64,000 bases of DNA from Dryomyza anilis (lineage: Eukaryota > Arthropoda > Insecta > Diptera > Dryomyzidae), in assembly GCA_951804985.1 (NCBI GenBank), contig OX638131.1, positions 90,098,349 through 90,162,348 of the forward strand. The letters run 5' to 3'. Position 1 is the stretch's first letter. Every line of letters starts with the position of its first letter. The notes beneath the pieces were generated by a model, which was given only the letters and a program-made list of their open reading frames with translations, ran no database searches and had not been told where the DNA came from. This document shows positions 11,716-23,850 of the stretch, piece by piece. Position numbers and translations under genes: made by a program.

Positions 11716-12543
11716 ACATTTGTTTACGATTTTTCTAAACAATAACTCGAAAAAAAGTGTTGTTTTTAAATATTTTATTTAAAGAAAACCTAATCAAAAT
11801 TTAAAAAAAAAATTATCCGAGAAAAAAAAATTACAAACAAAAATACTGTTTCACTGTAAAATAAAAAATTGTTCGTAAAAAAAAACGACTAATTCTTAAC
11901 TAGCAAAAATATAGTGTTACGGAAGGGGCATTCCACAGAAAACATTACCTAGGTGTCATATATTCAAGTTAAACCTATTGATTCCGTTTAATGATTTTTA
12001 GGATAAGAAATACTTCTTATTTCATATTCTGTGATCAGAATTTACCAAAATTCGTGGCAAATGTGTTTTTTTTCTCAATTAAAATAAAATATTTTTTTCA
12101 AATTTATTATTGTAGAAAATTGAGGCAATATATGAAACACTGTAGTTTCGTTGTTTTTAATCCGAATGAAAATTGAATAGTACAATTTGAAAGGCTATTT
12201 CTTTGCGAAAGTATGCCATACGTTGCATTGGTGATAAGAGGTTGAAAGTACTGACAATTAATCAGTTTTACTTTTTTGAATTGTAACGCCCGTCACAAAA
12301 AAAATAGTAAAAGTTATATTGCGACCTCTTTTGCAAACCTACACCTGGGAAACTTTGTAAAAGAAAAGATTTTTGTCGTATCTATTCATTTTATGTAGTC
12401 TTTGGTCTCACAGATATTCCAGACGGTTGCTATATCCATCCAAAATATTGTAACGCCCGTCACAATTTACAATCGTCGCAAAACACAAAAACTGGAAAAT
12501 TATATATTTGTTAATATTTGCATCAATAATATTCCAAAATCCT
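11716..12543. other. Unassigned 0.8-kb stretch in unit A
   Basis: No gene is seen. The 18-base string TTGTAACGCCCGTCACAA occurs at about 12283 and again at about 12449. TTGTAACGCCC also opens the dispersed repeat N elsewhere (21066, 55760), so this may be a degraded relative. The same stretch in unit B is 15112-15939. Confidence 0.4.
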
Positions 12544-13336
12544 ATTAATATAATAAATCTGTTTGTTCGTTTGTACGTTTGTACGTTTGTTCCGCTTCTC
12601 CGTCTAAACGGCTGATCCGATTGTCTTGAAATTTTTACCACAGATGCGGTATGGTCTGGAAGGAATGATAGGCTATTTATGGGCGGGATTGGGCAAAGAG
12701 GCGTGGCACCTCCCATGCAACCTAAACACGATATAACTCGGCACTTTCACCAGCAACGAACATGAAACAAAAAACTCAAATACAAAAAAAAAAAAAAAAA
12801 ACAAAAAAGCAAAAGCACAACGCAAAACAAAAGCAAAAATACAAAAACAAAACCAATCACATAAAACCACAATCCAAACTAAATGAAAAACAAAAAAAGG
12901 AAAGAAAAAGAAAAACAAACTCACCACACTAAAATTCACCTTTAAATTAACCACACTAAAACCCACCACACTATAATTCACCACACTAAAACTCACCACA
13001 CTAAAATTCACCACACTAAAACTCATCACACTAAAACTCACCACACTAAAACTCACCACTTAAAAACTCACCACACTAAAACTCACCACACTAAAACTCA
13101 CCACACAAAAACTCACCACACTAAAACTCACCACACTTAAACTCACCACACAAAAATTCAACACACTAAAATTCACCACACCAAAACTCACCACACTAAA
13201 ACTCACCACACTAAAACTCACCACACTAAAACTCACCACACAAAAACTCACCACACTAAAACTCACCACACTTAAACTCATCACACTAAAACCCACCACA
13301 CTAAAATTTCACCACACTAAAACTCACCACACTAAA
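12544..13336 (-). mobile_element. Element E2, tail and part of its minisatellite only (unit A)
   Basis: On the minus strand this is the E tail (ACAAACAGATTTATTATATT end, TCAAGACAATCGGATCAGCC, GGGAGGTGCCACGCC), then a T-rich block and part of the 15-bp minisatellite. The element is cut at the duplication junction. Unit B carries the full version (15940-17734), so unit A's copy lacks the head. Confidence 0.75.
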
Positions 13337-13355
13337 ACTCACCACACTAAAACTC
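12925..13355 (-). repeat. 15-bp minisatellite ACTCACCACACTAAA (unit A)
   Basis: About 28 units of ACTCACCACACTAAA and variants run to the duplication junction. Frames of 79 and 128 codons on the minus strand consist of the repeat's translation (SVVSF-type) and of a T-rich block. They are not genes. Confidence 0.9.
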
Positions 13356-13375
13356 ACTTGGCATTTTAAAATAAA

Positions 13376-13726
13376 ATGCCAAATAAAAGAATGCCGATGG
13401 AATCCCCAATAATGGCTGACTTCATCATGGAAGAATTATTATTAGACAAATCATTCACCGCACTGGAGACAAAACCAAGACTTGTGACAAAATATGTAGA
13501 CGATCTCTACGCGATAATAAAACTGGACAAGATAGACGATACTTTAAGAACATTTAACACAGGCAATTGTGACAAACTCGGACACTCTCCAGACTTCGAA
13601 AACGTAAACGTTTTGCAGCAAAAGCCGAACTACCTTCGAAGGTACACTTTGGAAATGCTTCACATAATTAACACACCGAACAATGAAAGACTAAACTACA
13701 AAACGGACACGAAGAAATGCGCACAT
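13376..13726 (+). pseudogene. Penelope-like element remnant (unit B)
   Basis: Identical in the translated region to the remnant at 9980-10330: RT core with YVDD at residues 40-43, then a jump to the endonuclease C-terminus. It is non-functional because most of the polyprotein is gone. The frame's further 34 codons are family G sequence. Confidence 0.75.
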
Positions 13727-13730
13727 ACTA

Positions 13731-15111
13731 CACAGAAAAAAAAAATCATCAATATGATGAATTTATTCATAAATATTATGAATTTTTCTACCAACTACCA
13801 GATTCATTATATTGATACCACCGTTCATTAAATGACATATTGATGAATGCATTCATTATATATATGAACTAATTCATACTATATATTGAACATCATGGTG
13901 AAGAACAAAATATGCAATACAATGAATTTGGATCGTCATATTGATGAATTTGTTAATAATATTTCTGAATATAGTATTCAATATGATGAATATTGTTGAA
14001 CTATTTTTTTTTTAAATAAATTCATTGAAGCAATTTTTTTTTTAGTTTTTTTTAGACAATCCCTTCAGGATATGTCACCAATGATTCCTCAATAATTACC
14101 CTATGTCAGGTCAGAAACATCGGTGACCGATAGCATATTCGCCCTGCAAAGCATTGATGACATTTTCATACAAATGTCTACTGGTTCATGCATGATGGTG
14201 CATTAACGATGTGATGCATCAAAGAATGATTGTCAACTTTATTTTTTTTTTTTTGTAAAAAAAAATATTTTTTTTTTATTTTATTTTTTTAAATTTATAT
14301 TTTTTAATAAAATTAAAATAATAAAATTGAAATAATAAATAAAATAAGGTATTTATTATTTCAATTTTATTATTTTCTTCTGTACTCGGTTGGAATGATA
14401 TGTGTACTTGCTAATGTCAATAACGTATTTCACTAACGGTCATCATCTATCAACATTACTACTGCTTATTATCTTGCTTTTATAAAAATTGGTCCCTCAA
14501 TTTGTGCCTATGAATTATATGGCAGGCTGACATCGAACACAAATATTCAGTTTTACGTGTAAATGCTGCCCCTAGACGTATGCTGTATGCATTTCAGATT
14601 GCATTTCACAACGTAAATTCTGCATACCTTTAGGTGCATGTGACGTGTATGTTAATTTTCATCAATGACGTCATCAATAACATTTTATCAAAGCCAGGTT
14701 TTCACAATGTCATTGATATATGTATATATGACATATGAGTATGTCGTCTTTAATGCAATGTCATTTATGAAATTTATTTAGACAGATTCATCAATGACAA
14801 ATTTTCTAATGTCCTCAATGGGCCATTTCCAGCTTGGTATTGATGAATGCATTCATTATATGTATGAATTTATTAATGCTATTGAACAACATTGTGAAGA
14901 ACAAAATATGCAATACAATGAGTTTGAATCGTCATATAAATGAATTTGTTCATAGTATTTATGAATATAATATTAAATATGATAAATATTGTTCAACTTA
15001 TTATGAATATAATATTAAATATTATGAATATAATATTAAATATTATGAATATAATATTAAATATGATGAATATTGTTCATTGTTTTTTTTTCAAAATAAA
15101 TTAATTGATTG
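13731..15111. mobile_element. Family G element interrupted by repeat M (unit B)
   Basis: Same structure as 10335-11715, with CACAG at 13731 after TA. The inverted repeat M copy is at about 14371-14641. Confidence 0.6.
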
Positions 15112-15939
15112 ACATTTGTTTACGATTTTTCTAAACAATAACTCGAAAAAAAGTGTTGTTTTTAAATATTTTATTTAAAGAAAACCTAATCAAAATTTAA
15201 AAAAAAAATTATCCGAGAAAAAAAAATTACAAACAAAAATACTGTTTCACTGTAAAATAAAAAATTGTTCGTAAAAAAAAACGACTAATTCTTAACTAGC
15301 AAAAATATAGTGTTACGGAAGGGGCATTCCACAGAAAACATTACCTAGGTGTCATATATTCAAGTTAAACCTATTGATTCCGTTTAATGATTTTTAGGAT
15401 AAGAAATACTTCTTATTTCATATTCTGTGATCAGAATTTACCAAAATTCGTGGCAAATGTGTTTTTTTTCTCAATTAAAATAAAATATTTTTTTCAAATT
15501 TATTATTGTAGAAAATTGAGGCAATATATGAAACACTGTAGTTTCGTTGTTTTTAATCCGAATGAAAATTGAATAGTACAATTTGAAAGGCAATTTCTTT
15601 GCGAAAGTATGCCATACGTTGCATTGGTGATAAGAGGTTGAAAGTACTGACAATTAATCAGTTTTACTTTTTTGAATTGTAACGCCCGTCACAAAAAAAA
15701 TAGTAAAAGTTATATTGCGACCTCTTTTGCAAACCTACACCTGGGAAACTTTGTAAAAGAAAAGATTTTTGTCGTATCTATTCATTTTATGTAGTCTTTG
15801 GTCTCACAGATATTCCAGACGGTTGCTATATCCATCCAAAATATTGTAACGCCCGTCACAATTTACAATCGTCGCAAAACACAAAAACTGGAAAATTATA
15901 TATTTGTTAATATTTGCATCAATAATATTCCAAAATCCT
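15112..15939. other. Unassigned stretch in unit B
   Basis: Same content as 11716-12543. The single base change noticed between the units is at 15592. It opens a 60-codon minus-strand frame present only in this copy, which shows how little weight such frames carry here. Confidence 0.4.
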
Positions 15940-17734
15940 ATTAATATAATAAATCTGTTTGTTCGTTTGTACGTTTGTACGTTTGTTCCGCTTCTCCGTC
16001 TAAACGGCTGATCCGATTGTCTTGAAATTTTTACCACAGATGCGGTATGGTCTGGAAGGAATGATAGGCTATTTATGGGCGGGATTGGGCAAAGAGGCGT
16101 GGCACCTCCCATGCAACCTAAACACGATATAACTCGGCACTTTCACCAGCAACGAACATGAAACAAAAAACTCAAATACAAAAAAAAAAAAAAAAAACAA
16201 AAAAGCAAAAGCACAACGCAAAACAAAAGCAAAAATACAAAAACAAAACCAATCACATAAAACCACAATCCAAACTAAATGAAAAACAAAAAAAGGAAAG
16301 AAAAAGAAAAACAAACTCACCACACTAAAATTCACCTTTAAATTAACCACACTAAAACCCACCACACTATAATTCACCACACTAAAACTCACCACACTAA
16401 AATTCACCACACTAAAACTCATCACACTAAAACTCACCACACTAAAACTCACCACTTAAAAACTCACCACACTAAAACTCACCACACTAAAACTCACCAC
16501 ACAAAAACTCACCACACTAAAACTCACCACACTTAAACTCACCACACAAAAATTCAACACACTAAAATTCACCACACCAAAACTCACCACACTAAAACTC
16601 ACCACACTAAAACTCACCACACTAAAACTCACCACACAAAAACTCACCACACTAAAACTCACCACACTTAAACTCATCACACTAAAACCCACCACACTAA
16701 AATTTCACCACACTAAAACTCACCACACTAAATTCACTACACTAAAACTCACCACACTAAAATTTCTCCACATTAAAACTCATCACACTAAAACTCACCA
16801 CACTAAAACTCACTATACCCAAAAGTCGCCACAATAAAACTCACCGTACTAAAATTCACAACACTAAAACTCACCACATTTAAACTCACCATACCAAAAC
16901 TCACCACACTAAAACTTACCACACTAAAACTCACCACACTAAAACTCACCACACTAAAACTCACCACACAAAAATTCAACACACTAAAATTGACCACACT
17001 AAAACTCACCACCCTAAAATTTCACCACACTAAAACTCACCACACTAAAACTCACTACACTAAAATTTCACCACATTAAAATTCACCACTTTTAAACTCA
17101 CCACATTAAAACTCACTACACTCAAATTTCGATACACAAAAACTTACCACACTAAAACTCACCACACTAAAACTCATCACCCTAAAATTCACTACACTAA
17201 AACTCACCACAATAAAATTCATCACATTAAAATTCATCACACTAAAACTCACCACAATAAAATTCACCACACTAAAACTAAAACTAACCACAATTAAACT
17301 CACCACTCCAAAATTCACCACATCCAAACTCACTACACCGAAACTTACTACATTAAAACCCACCACACTAAAACTTCTACTGGGAAAAACTCTACGGGGA
17401 AGAATTCTACGGGAAAGAATTCTACCGGGAACAATTCTACCGGGATGAATTGTTGAGAATTCTACGGAAAAGCGTTCTATGTGGATTTTACGGGGAAGAT
17501 TTCTACTGGGAATAATTCTGCGGAGAAGCGCAGTCTGAGAAAAAATTGTCTTTGAGAAAAGTTGTTTTGGCGGAGAATTATTTGGTTACCACATTTATAA
17601 AACGAATAAAAAAATTTCAACAGTTAAGCACGGGCCCCTCATATAAATAATAAAATGTTTTTTATATTAATAAAATCGCTCCATATCTTGGAATTCAGAA
17701 AATCTTGGCACGAGTCGTGCACGGGTCCAGCTAG
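15940..17734 (-). mobile_element. Composite dispersed element E, copy 2 (complete)
   Basis: Reading the minus strand from 17734: CTAGCTGGACCCGTGCACGA head, conserved to about 17530; then about seven units near GAATTCTACGGGAAA (17390-17530); then the 15-bp minisatellite (16321-17380); then a T-rich low-complexity block (16150-16320); and a tail ending in an ACAAACGAACAAACAGA run near 15955. This order matches E1 at 3039-4005, but with a minisatellite three times longer. No protein is encoded. The head-tail architecture with internal tandem arrays suggests a non-autonomous element whose arrays expand and contract. Confidence 0.7.
16321..17380 (-). repeat. 15-bp minisatellite, largest array
   Basis: About 70 units of ACTCACCACACTAAA and variants (ATTCACCACACTAAA, ACTCATCACACTAAA, ATTTCACCACACTAAA). 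Variants with one extra T shift the phase, so open frames break into pieces. Variation increases towards the head side, past 16733. Confidence 0.92.
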
Positions 17735-18144
17735 TAATCAATAAGCAAAGATAAAAAAGGGAAATTCCAAACCTTACAAAAAAAATCATAAAAAATCCCA
17801 AAAATTCCTTATTTTCGAAATGCGAAAAATATTTATGTAAGCTTGCGACGGAAAGGGACTACAAATAATGCAAACAGAGTAGATATTTAAAATAACGGTA
17901 ATATAATACATATTTTTATCAAAACGAAATGTTTAGTTTTCCACATAAGTTATATGTCGACGGCGTGCCTTAAAATAACGGTTTATCATTCCTAACACAA
18001 ATATTTGCTATTTTTCATCAAAAAAAAAATAAATCGACTCAGGAGGTCATGCTGATCAAGAATATATATACTTTTCCATACCGGAGATGCTTCCTTCTGG
18101 GTGTTACAATGACAGGCTTTACTTCAATACTTAGCTCAACAGTA
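17735..18144. other. Spacer with a fragment of repeat L
   Basis: At 18030-18112 the string ATCGACTCAGGAGGTCATGC and the following 60 bases match repeat L (45020-45736 and 51545-52275). The rest has no recognised content. Confidence 0.55.
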
Positions 18145-19060
18145 CACAGAAAAAAAATTCTTCAATATGATGAATTTGTTCATAAATATTATGAATTTCT
18201 TCACCAACTACCAGATTCATCATATTGATACCAACGTTCAATAAATGAAATACTGAAGAATACATTCATTATATATATGAAGTTATTAATACTATTGAAG
18301 ATCATAGTGAAGAGCGAAATATTCAATACAATGAATTTGAATCGTCATATTGATGAATTTGTTCATAATATTTATGAATATAATATTTTTTTACGAATTT
18401 TTCAAAAAAAAAAATGTTGTAAGAAAAAAATCGAAAAAAGTGTTATTGTAAAAAATGTATTAAAAAAAAATTATCCGAACAAAAATATGTTCTATAAATT
18501 TTTATTTCGAAAAAAAAAAAATTTCAAAAAAAAATAGAAAAAAAAAATTATTTTAAATATATTTATTTATAAATATAACTTTTTAATAATAAAAAGTTGG
18601 TAGTATTATATAAGAAATAATATAAAGTGTTTTTCAATAAGAGTGCTACAAAAGTTTTTTTCGCGGGTTTTTCAACAGGGACGCTACAAAAGTAGAGCGA
18701 CATGGACAACAAACGACGCCATATTTATTGCCGCTGTTTTGACATTTCTCTTCAGTAAGGTTTGCCATTTCATTGTGGAAAGATATACGAGCCAACAACG
18801 AGTCGAAATTATTAAAATTTAATACTGAAATTCGAATTCGTATATCTTTCCATCATGAAATGGCAAACCTTACTGAAGAGAAAAGTCAAAAGAGCGGTAT
18901 GAAATATGGCATTGTGTGCTGTCCCTGTCGCTCTACTATTGTAGTGTCCCTGTTAAAAAACCCTTTACAAGAACTACTTTAGAACTGAGAAGTACGGCAA
19001 AAAATGAACGAAATATAAATAAAATGAAGACGTACAATATGATGTACATTTTTTTCTGTG
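18145..19060. mobile_element. Family G element split by a mariner-derived MITE
   Basis: Left end CACAGAAAAAAAATTCTTC after TA at 18143-18144; right end CATTTTTTTCTGTG at 19060. The TTTATTAATATGA-type blocks and A/T runs are like other G copies. At 18625-18965 a 341-bp palindromic MITE interrupts it with its own TA duplication. The interruption is confirmed because the flanking G sequence (AGTACGGCAAAAAATGAACG, near 18990) is found inverted and uninterrupted near 7790 in another G copy. Confidence 0.75.
18625..18965. mobile_element. Palindromic mariner-derived MITE, copy 1
   Basis: 341 bases flanked by TA (18623-18624, 18966-18967). Each half resembles the 5' end of the mariner at 45737-46868: terminal AAGGGTTTTTCAA-type sequence, GACGCTACAAAAGTAGAGCG, CTCTTCAGTAAGGTTTGCCA, then the first dozen transposase codons (AGCCAACAACGAGTCGAAAT). 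The halves are in opposite orientation, so the element folds back along almost its full length. It has no transposase of its own. Confidence 0.85.
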
Positions 19061-20886
19061 TGTGATTAAATGTGTTGTATTCAGTGCTAAATTCAGTGCT
19101 CAGTTTTGAGTACAGCTTGAGTACAGATTTCAATGATGTAAAGTCATGCCTGAATTGTTCTGGTATGAATACTGGTCTGTATTGCTCAGATCTAAACATA
19201 TAGAACTGAATTCTTGAATCGTGAATTCTTTATGATATTGAAAACTGTTAATAATAAAGTTAAACTACTTTAGTACTTGTTTTTTATTTAAATGTTTTAT
19301 AACAAAACAGTTTCCTTACCTAATTTACTCAAATATTTAAATTATTAAAAGTCAAATCATTTCAAAAATAATCAAGACAATCTTAAAATAGACTTTCCAT
19401 AAAATACTCTACACACTTTGTGTACTTAAAATATTAAAAAGAAACAAAATTGTTTCAAACTAAAATTATTTCTTGCCTAAGTTATGGGCCTTGGAAAGGC
19501 ATTTTCAATGTGCTCAGTCAGACTAACTATAAAAAAAAAGTTTTTATTTTTATAAGTGTGTGTTTATTTTTTCTTCTTTCATTTTGCATGTGTGTTGATT
19601 TGTTGTAACATTTTTGTAGCACATAATCCACATTCATGAGAATTTTTTCACATGTTAACAACAACTACAAAAACTAACACGCCATTCAATTCATCATAGA
19701 AAAGATGTTTTTTATACAAAAAAAGTTTTTTTCTTTCCAGCTAGTTTATCCTTCGGCAGACGTCGAAGGACTTATTGAAGCCTAAATATCAAAAGTGCAA
19801 AAGTTTTATTTTTTTTCGCTTCTTTTCAGTCAAATTTTATTTCACGTTTTCTTTTTATATCTTTTTTTTTTGTTGGGCAATATGTTCTATGAAAGTTTTA
19901 TTCGTCCTTTTTGCACAAATTGTTGTAGCCAAAAAAAGTTGTGCGCATTAATGTCTGCAACCGAAAATAATAAATGGAATATGCGATACTACTACACAAC
20001 ATGATACAACATAATATTTGTTGATTAGATCGAATTATTTTTTATTTTGTATGGCTTTATTGATGCAGGCAGGTGAAATTGATTGATAGATTTTGCACAA
20101 CATAGATGCGTGACCTCGGATATATTATTTTAATTACACTTAGCCATGCAGCATATTTCGCCGAATGTGCGAATGTGTTAAGGAGGAGGAGGAGTCGGAA
20201 CAAGAACACTTCGTAAAAACTTACCCAACATTAGATCGATGTTTTTAGAGAATAAACATGTTGGGAATGTTTAATTGAAGTTCTATTGTTGAAAGTGCTA
20301 TAATTGAGAGTGATTTTAAATATTTAAAAATATATTTATAAATAAGTTTTAATATTAAATAAAACACATATTTTGTTTAAGTAAAAATTTGGAATTTTTC
20401 GTATTTTTTATATGTTAAAACCACACACCGAATAACTCCATTTGACATGAGGTTGGAAGTACAGCAAAGTTAGTTGTAACAACCTATTTCAATTGGGTTA
20501 TACACATTTCCAACACATTTGTTTGGTGGAGCTGCCATATTCGGATGATGCAGGAAATTTTAGCCTATACACATCCAAATTGTTTAAAATTAGTTGTAAT
20601 CCAAACTACAACTCTTCAATTATAACTGTAAGAACCCAGTACGCCATGTTTTGGAGACCTTCGCTGCCTCGAAGCTTTCTGGATCTAACTTCTATACAAA
20701 AAGTTCTAAATTTTAAAATTTATAATACATTCATCGAACTTTGATTATTTGATTGTGGTTATTATTTCGATATCGTTCCGATTTCGAAAAATTTCTTATA
20801 CCGAGAAAACTTCGATAGAGCAAATCGATATCTACCTACCACGTAGGTCCAATTTGTCACTCGATATCATTACGAGAATTTATTCG
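19061..20886. other. Gene-free 1.8-kb stretch
   Basis: No gene is recognised. Frames of 69-83 codons at 19795, 20493 and 20749 look like chance. At about 20750-20880, TTTCGATATCG and ATTACGAGAATT resemble the subterminal sequence of the TIR element at 32000-33193, so a degraded fragment of that family may be here. AGGAGGAGGAGGAG occurs at about 20180. Confidence 0.4.
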
Positions 20887-21012
20887 TACAGAAAAAAAAA
20901 TCATCAATATGATGAATTTATTTATAAATATAATGAATGTTTACCAACTACCAGATTCATCATATTTATACCACCGTTCATTCAATGACATATTGATGAA
21001 CACATTTATTAT
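20887..21012. mobile_element. Family G fragment, cut by repeat N
   Basis: ACAGAAAAAAAAATCATCAA and the next 120 bases match the left end of the G element at 10335 (ACCAACTACCAGATTCATCA, ACCACCGTTCATT). It stops abruptly at ATTATACCCTACACC, the start of repeat N, so N probably inserted here. Confidence 0.65.
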
Positions 21013-21800
21013 ACCCTACACCTATATATACCCTGTACCTCGGGTATATTAACTTTGTACATATATTGTAACGCCCCTTAGGAGACGTGTCCGGTATGGA
21101 AAAGTATATATATTCTTGATCAGCATCACTACCCAAGTCCGTTTAGCCATGTCCGTCTGTCTGTCTGTCCGTCTTGCTGTCTTGCTGTCCGAATACAGAA
21201 TAACTTGAGAAAAACTGATCAGAATGCGATGAAATTTCGACTCAATATATTTTAGCCAAAAGTAGAAACTGAGTTTGAAAATGAGCCAAATCGGTCAACG
21301 GACACGCCCACCTCCCATACAAGTAACTTTTATATAACTCTTTCGAAACTAATAACTCGAAAAGTATTCAAGGTATAGTTTTAAAATTTAAAACGTATTG
21401 TTAGAAGTCACCTAAGAATATGTGGTTCAAAAATGGGCGTGATACGCCCACTTTTTTTTTCATTATTTCCCCGGTTTTCATAGTGGAAATTTGATCCGTA
21501 AAATATTAAAATCAAATCTATGAAATATTAGCCTTTCAAAATTTTAAATATAGGCGTGGTCTGCCCAATTATATTTTTCAATTTTTTTTTTTTAGTTTTT
21601 TTATATTTTTATATACTTTTGTAATTTATGGGGATATAAGACGTAAATTTCTGATATATGAATAATATTCTGAGGGTGGGGAGGTTCAGCATAATTAAAA
21701 ACTTCAAAATTTTCCACCAAAGGTGTAGGGTATTCCATAGTCGGGCCCGATCGACTATAAAAGTCCGCCCCATGTGACCGAACTTACCCATGTTTTTAAA
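21013..21800 (+). repeat. Dispersed repeat N, copy 1
   Basis: It begins CCCTACACCTATATATACCC and ends near TAAAAGTCCGCCCCATGTGA. Landmarks in order: TTGTAACGCCCCTTAGGAG, TTCTTGATCAGCATCACTAC, a CTGTCTGTCTGTCCGT run, GAGTTTGAAAATGAGCCAAA, GGGCGTGATACGCCCA, TCTGAGGGTGGGGAGG, GTCGGGCCCGATCGACTATA. The same landmarks occur in order at 55715-56265, and partly at 59110-59560. It is non-coding. Repeats with this TTGATCAGCAT / CTGTCTGTCCGT signature are, as I recall, very common in flies. Class unresolved. Confidence 0.75.
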
Positions 21801-22466
21801 AAATAGCTGAGATAATGAGCTTTTTTTGTAAATTTACAACTGTTTTCCAAAATAAAAACTTTCCGCAAACAATCCCCATATGACGTTGGTACATTTTTTC
21901 TAATACAAAATATTACAATTTACAAAACGCCTTAACCTTAAAAGCTTGATTCTTTTTGAGCTGTAAAATGTATATTATAGAACTCGCGATTCTGACCAAC
22001 GTTCGTTCTAGGACTTTGACAAAGGTTATACTTACCTCAACCAGGTCAAAAATACCTCGATTTACATTTACAAACGTCATTCCAAACTGAATATACCCTT
22101 TCACTCTTAGTGTCACTAGCATGAACATTGTAATTTTATTTTAATAAAAAAGTTTTGTTTTACTATTAGTGATTTGTCTTGAAGTTAAAACCGCCCATGT
22201 TTTTTTGTATTCATGAACAACATTTAGATATTGAATACTTTCCATCACCTTTTCATTTACATATATTAGATCGCTCCATGGTTGGGAAATTTACCATTGG
22301 CCAAGAGATCTGGATCAGTCCGGCCTTTGCTGATGCCATATTTACAACAATAATAATCTGTTGTTTGTAAACAGCAAACTTAAAGAAAAAACATTAAAAA
22401 AAGTTTCCCGGCGCCTGACGTAGTATCAGCGTAGCATCAGAGTAGCATCAGCGTAGCATCAGGGCA
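21801..22466. other. Gene-free stretch with a short repeat-L end and a 12-bp repeat
   Basis: At 22085-22115, CTGAATATACCCTTTCACTC matches the end of repeat L (45700-45720). At about 22418-22462, GTAGCATCAGCG-type units of 11-12 bases are repeated four times, directly before the jockey-like remnant. No gene is seen. Confidence 0.5.
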
Positions 22467-23850
22467 TTGATGGGGGACGGACGTGTCGCGTCGTCCCCTT
22501 ATTATAATTCGTATATAATTGTCCGTCAAGTCTGTTTTGGTCTTTGTCGTGCCGTGCAAAGTTCTGATCTAAGTGGCAGGATTGCAGTCAGGTCAAAAGA
22601 GGAAGCCTTTCAGACTTGGCGGTCTAACAAGAATGCTGATACTGAAAGACTTCGCATACAGGCTAGAAATTGCTGTAATGCCATCATCTCGCTCGAAAAG
22701 TTTCTTCACGAACAAAACGCGCGCAAAAAGGTGCTACTCTACCATAGAGGTAGTAAAAATTTCTGGTCATTTGTAAAAAGGGTGAAGAATCAGACGTCAT
22801 CGTTTACTCCAACTCTTATTATGAATGGCCAGACCTTCACTGACTCGGTTGATAAAGCTAATCTCTTGGCAGAATTATTTGCAAATAATTCAACGCTCCC
22901 AAATACCAATCAACCACTACCCGAAGGCGACTTTGTTTCTTCTGCAATGCCGGAGATACATTTTCGAACTCGGGCAATTAAAAGGGTTCTAGCAAACCTC
23001 AACATTAACAAAGCCTCTGGGCCAGATGGCATGTGTTGAAGAAGTGCACGTCAACGCTGGCTTGTCCGTTGCGTAACCTTTTCAACATCTTCTACACGAC
23101 AGGAGTTTTTCCATCTTGTTGGAAGGTTGCCAATGTCCAGCCAGTTCCGAAAAAGGGCGAGGCTACAAATCCTTCCAATTACCGACCCATGGCAATATGC
23201 TCTGCGCTCTCTGAGGTAATGGAGAGCATAATAAATTTCCACCTTCTGAACTATCTGGAGCGAAACGAATTGCTCAATGACCGTCAATATGGTTTCCGTA
23301 GGACCAGATCCACAGGTGACCTAATGGCGCCCCTCTCAGAAAAGTGGAATAATTTTATTCACCTTTTTGGAGAGAGCAAGGTTGTTGCTCTAGATATTTC
23401 CAAGGCGTTTGATCGAGTGTGGCATGAGGCCCTCATAGCAAAACTAATTGCATTTGGTGTTGGTAATTCTTTCACTCGAAGGATAACGAGTTTTCTCCAT
23501 TATCGTTCAATACGAGTTGCGATGGATGGTGTTTTTTCAGAACAACATTCCATCAATTCTGGAGTTCCGCAGGGTTCCGTCCTATCTCCGTCCCTATTTA
23601 TGGTATTCATCAATGACCTTCTGTCATTGACCCAGAACCCAATCCATGCTTTTGCAGATGACAGTAATATTTGTCATTCATATTCATTCAACAAGCGGCC
23701 AAACTCTTTGCAGATATTGAGTAAAAGACGCACTATGAATGACACACACAATAATGACCTTAAAACAATCTTCGAGTGAAGGTCCTGCTAATAGAGTTGA
23801 TTTTAATGCAAACAAGACCCAATGTTGTCTGTTATCTCACAAAAGAAAAA
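22467..23850 (+). pseudogene. Jockey-like non-LTR retrotransposon, ORF2 remnant (reverse transcriptase)
   Basis: The frame from 22467 to 23036 is recognisable from about residue 40 onward as the region before the RT of jockey-group LINEs, and reaches NKASGPDG just before 23036. The next frame (23033-23779) continues the RT: PSNYRPMAICSALSEVME, LDISKAFDRVWHEAL, NSGVPQGSVLSPSLFMVFIN and the catalytic FADDSN box. A small deletion causes the frame change near 23036. A second break follows near 23779, because NRVDFNANKTQCCLL reads in another frame at about 23790-23840. The apurinic endonuclease domain is missing upstream, as expected for 5' truncation, and no 3' UTR or poly(A) tail is clear after the A run at 23848. 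At least two frame breaks make it inactive. The placement near jockey is from motif memory. Confidence 0.85.

Larger units (their letters stand above)
9968..13336 (+). repeat. 3,369-bp tandem duplication, unit A
   Basis: This block and 13364-16732 line up base for base at an offset of 3,396. The only mismatch I noticed is T at 12196 against A at 15592. Identity starts at TTTTAAAATAAAATGCC (9968/13364) and stops inside the 15-bp minisatellite (13336/16732). Unit A carries a Penelope remnant, a family G element interrupted by repeat M, an unassigned 0.8-kb stretch and the tail part of element E2. Such near identity among otherwise decayed repeats means either a very recent duplication or a false duplication in the assembly. 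Confidence 0.95.
13364..16732 (+). repeat. 3,369-bp tandem duplication, unit B
   Basis: Second copy of the block at 9968. A 27-base remnant of the minisatellite plus CTTGGCA separates the two units (13337-13363). Beyond 16732 the sequence continues as further minisatellite and the head of element E2, which unit A lacks. The order of events is therefore read as: original locus on the right (unit B with intact E2), and extra copy on the left or a misassembled alternative haplotype. Confidence 0.95.
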
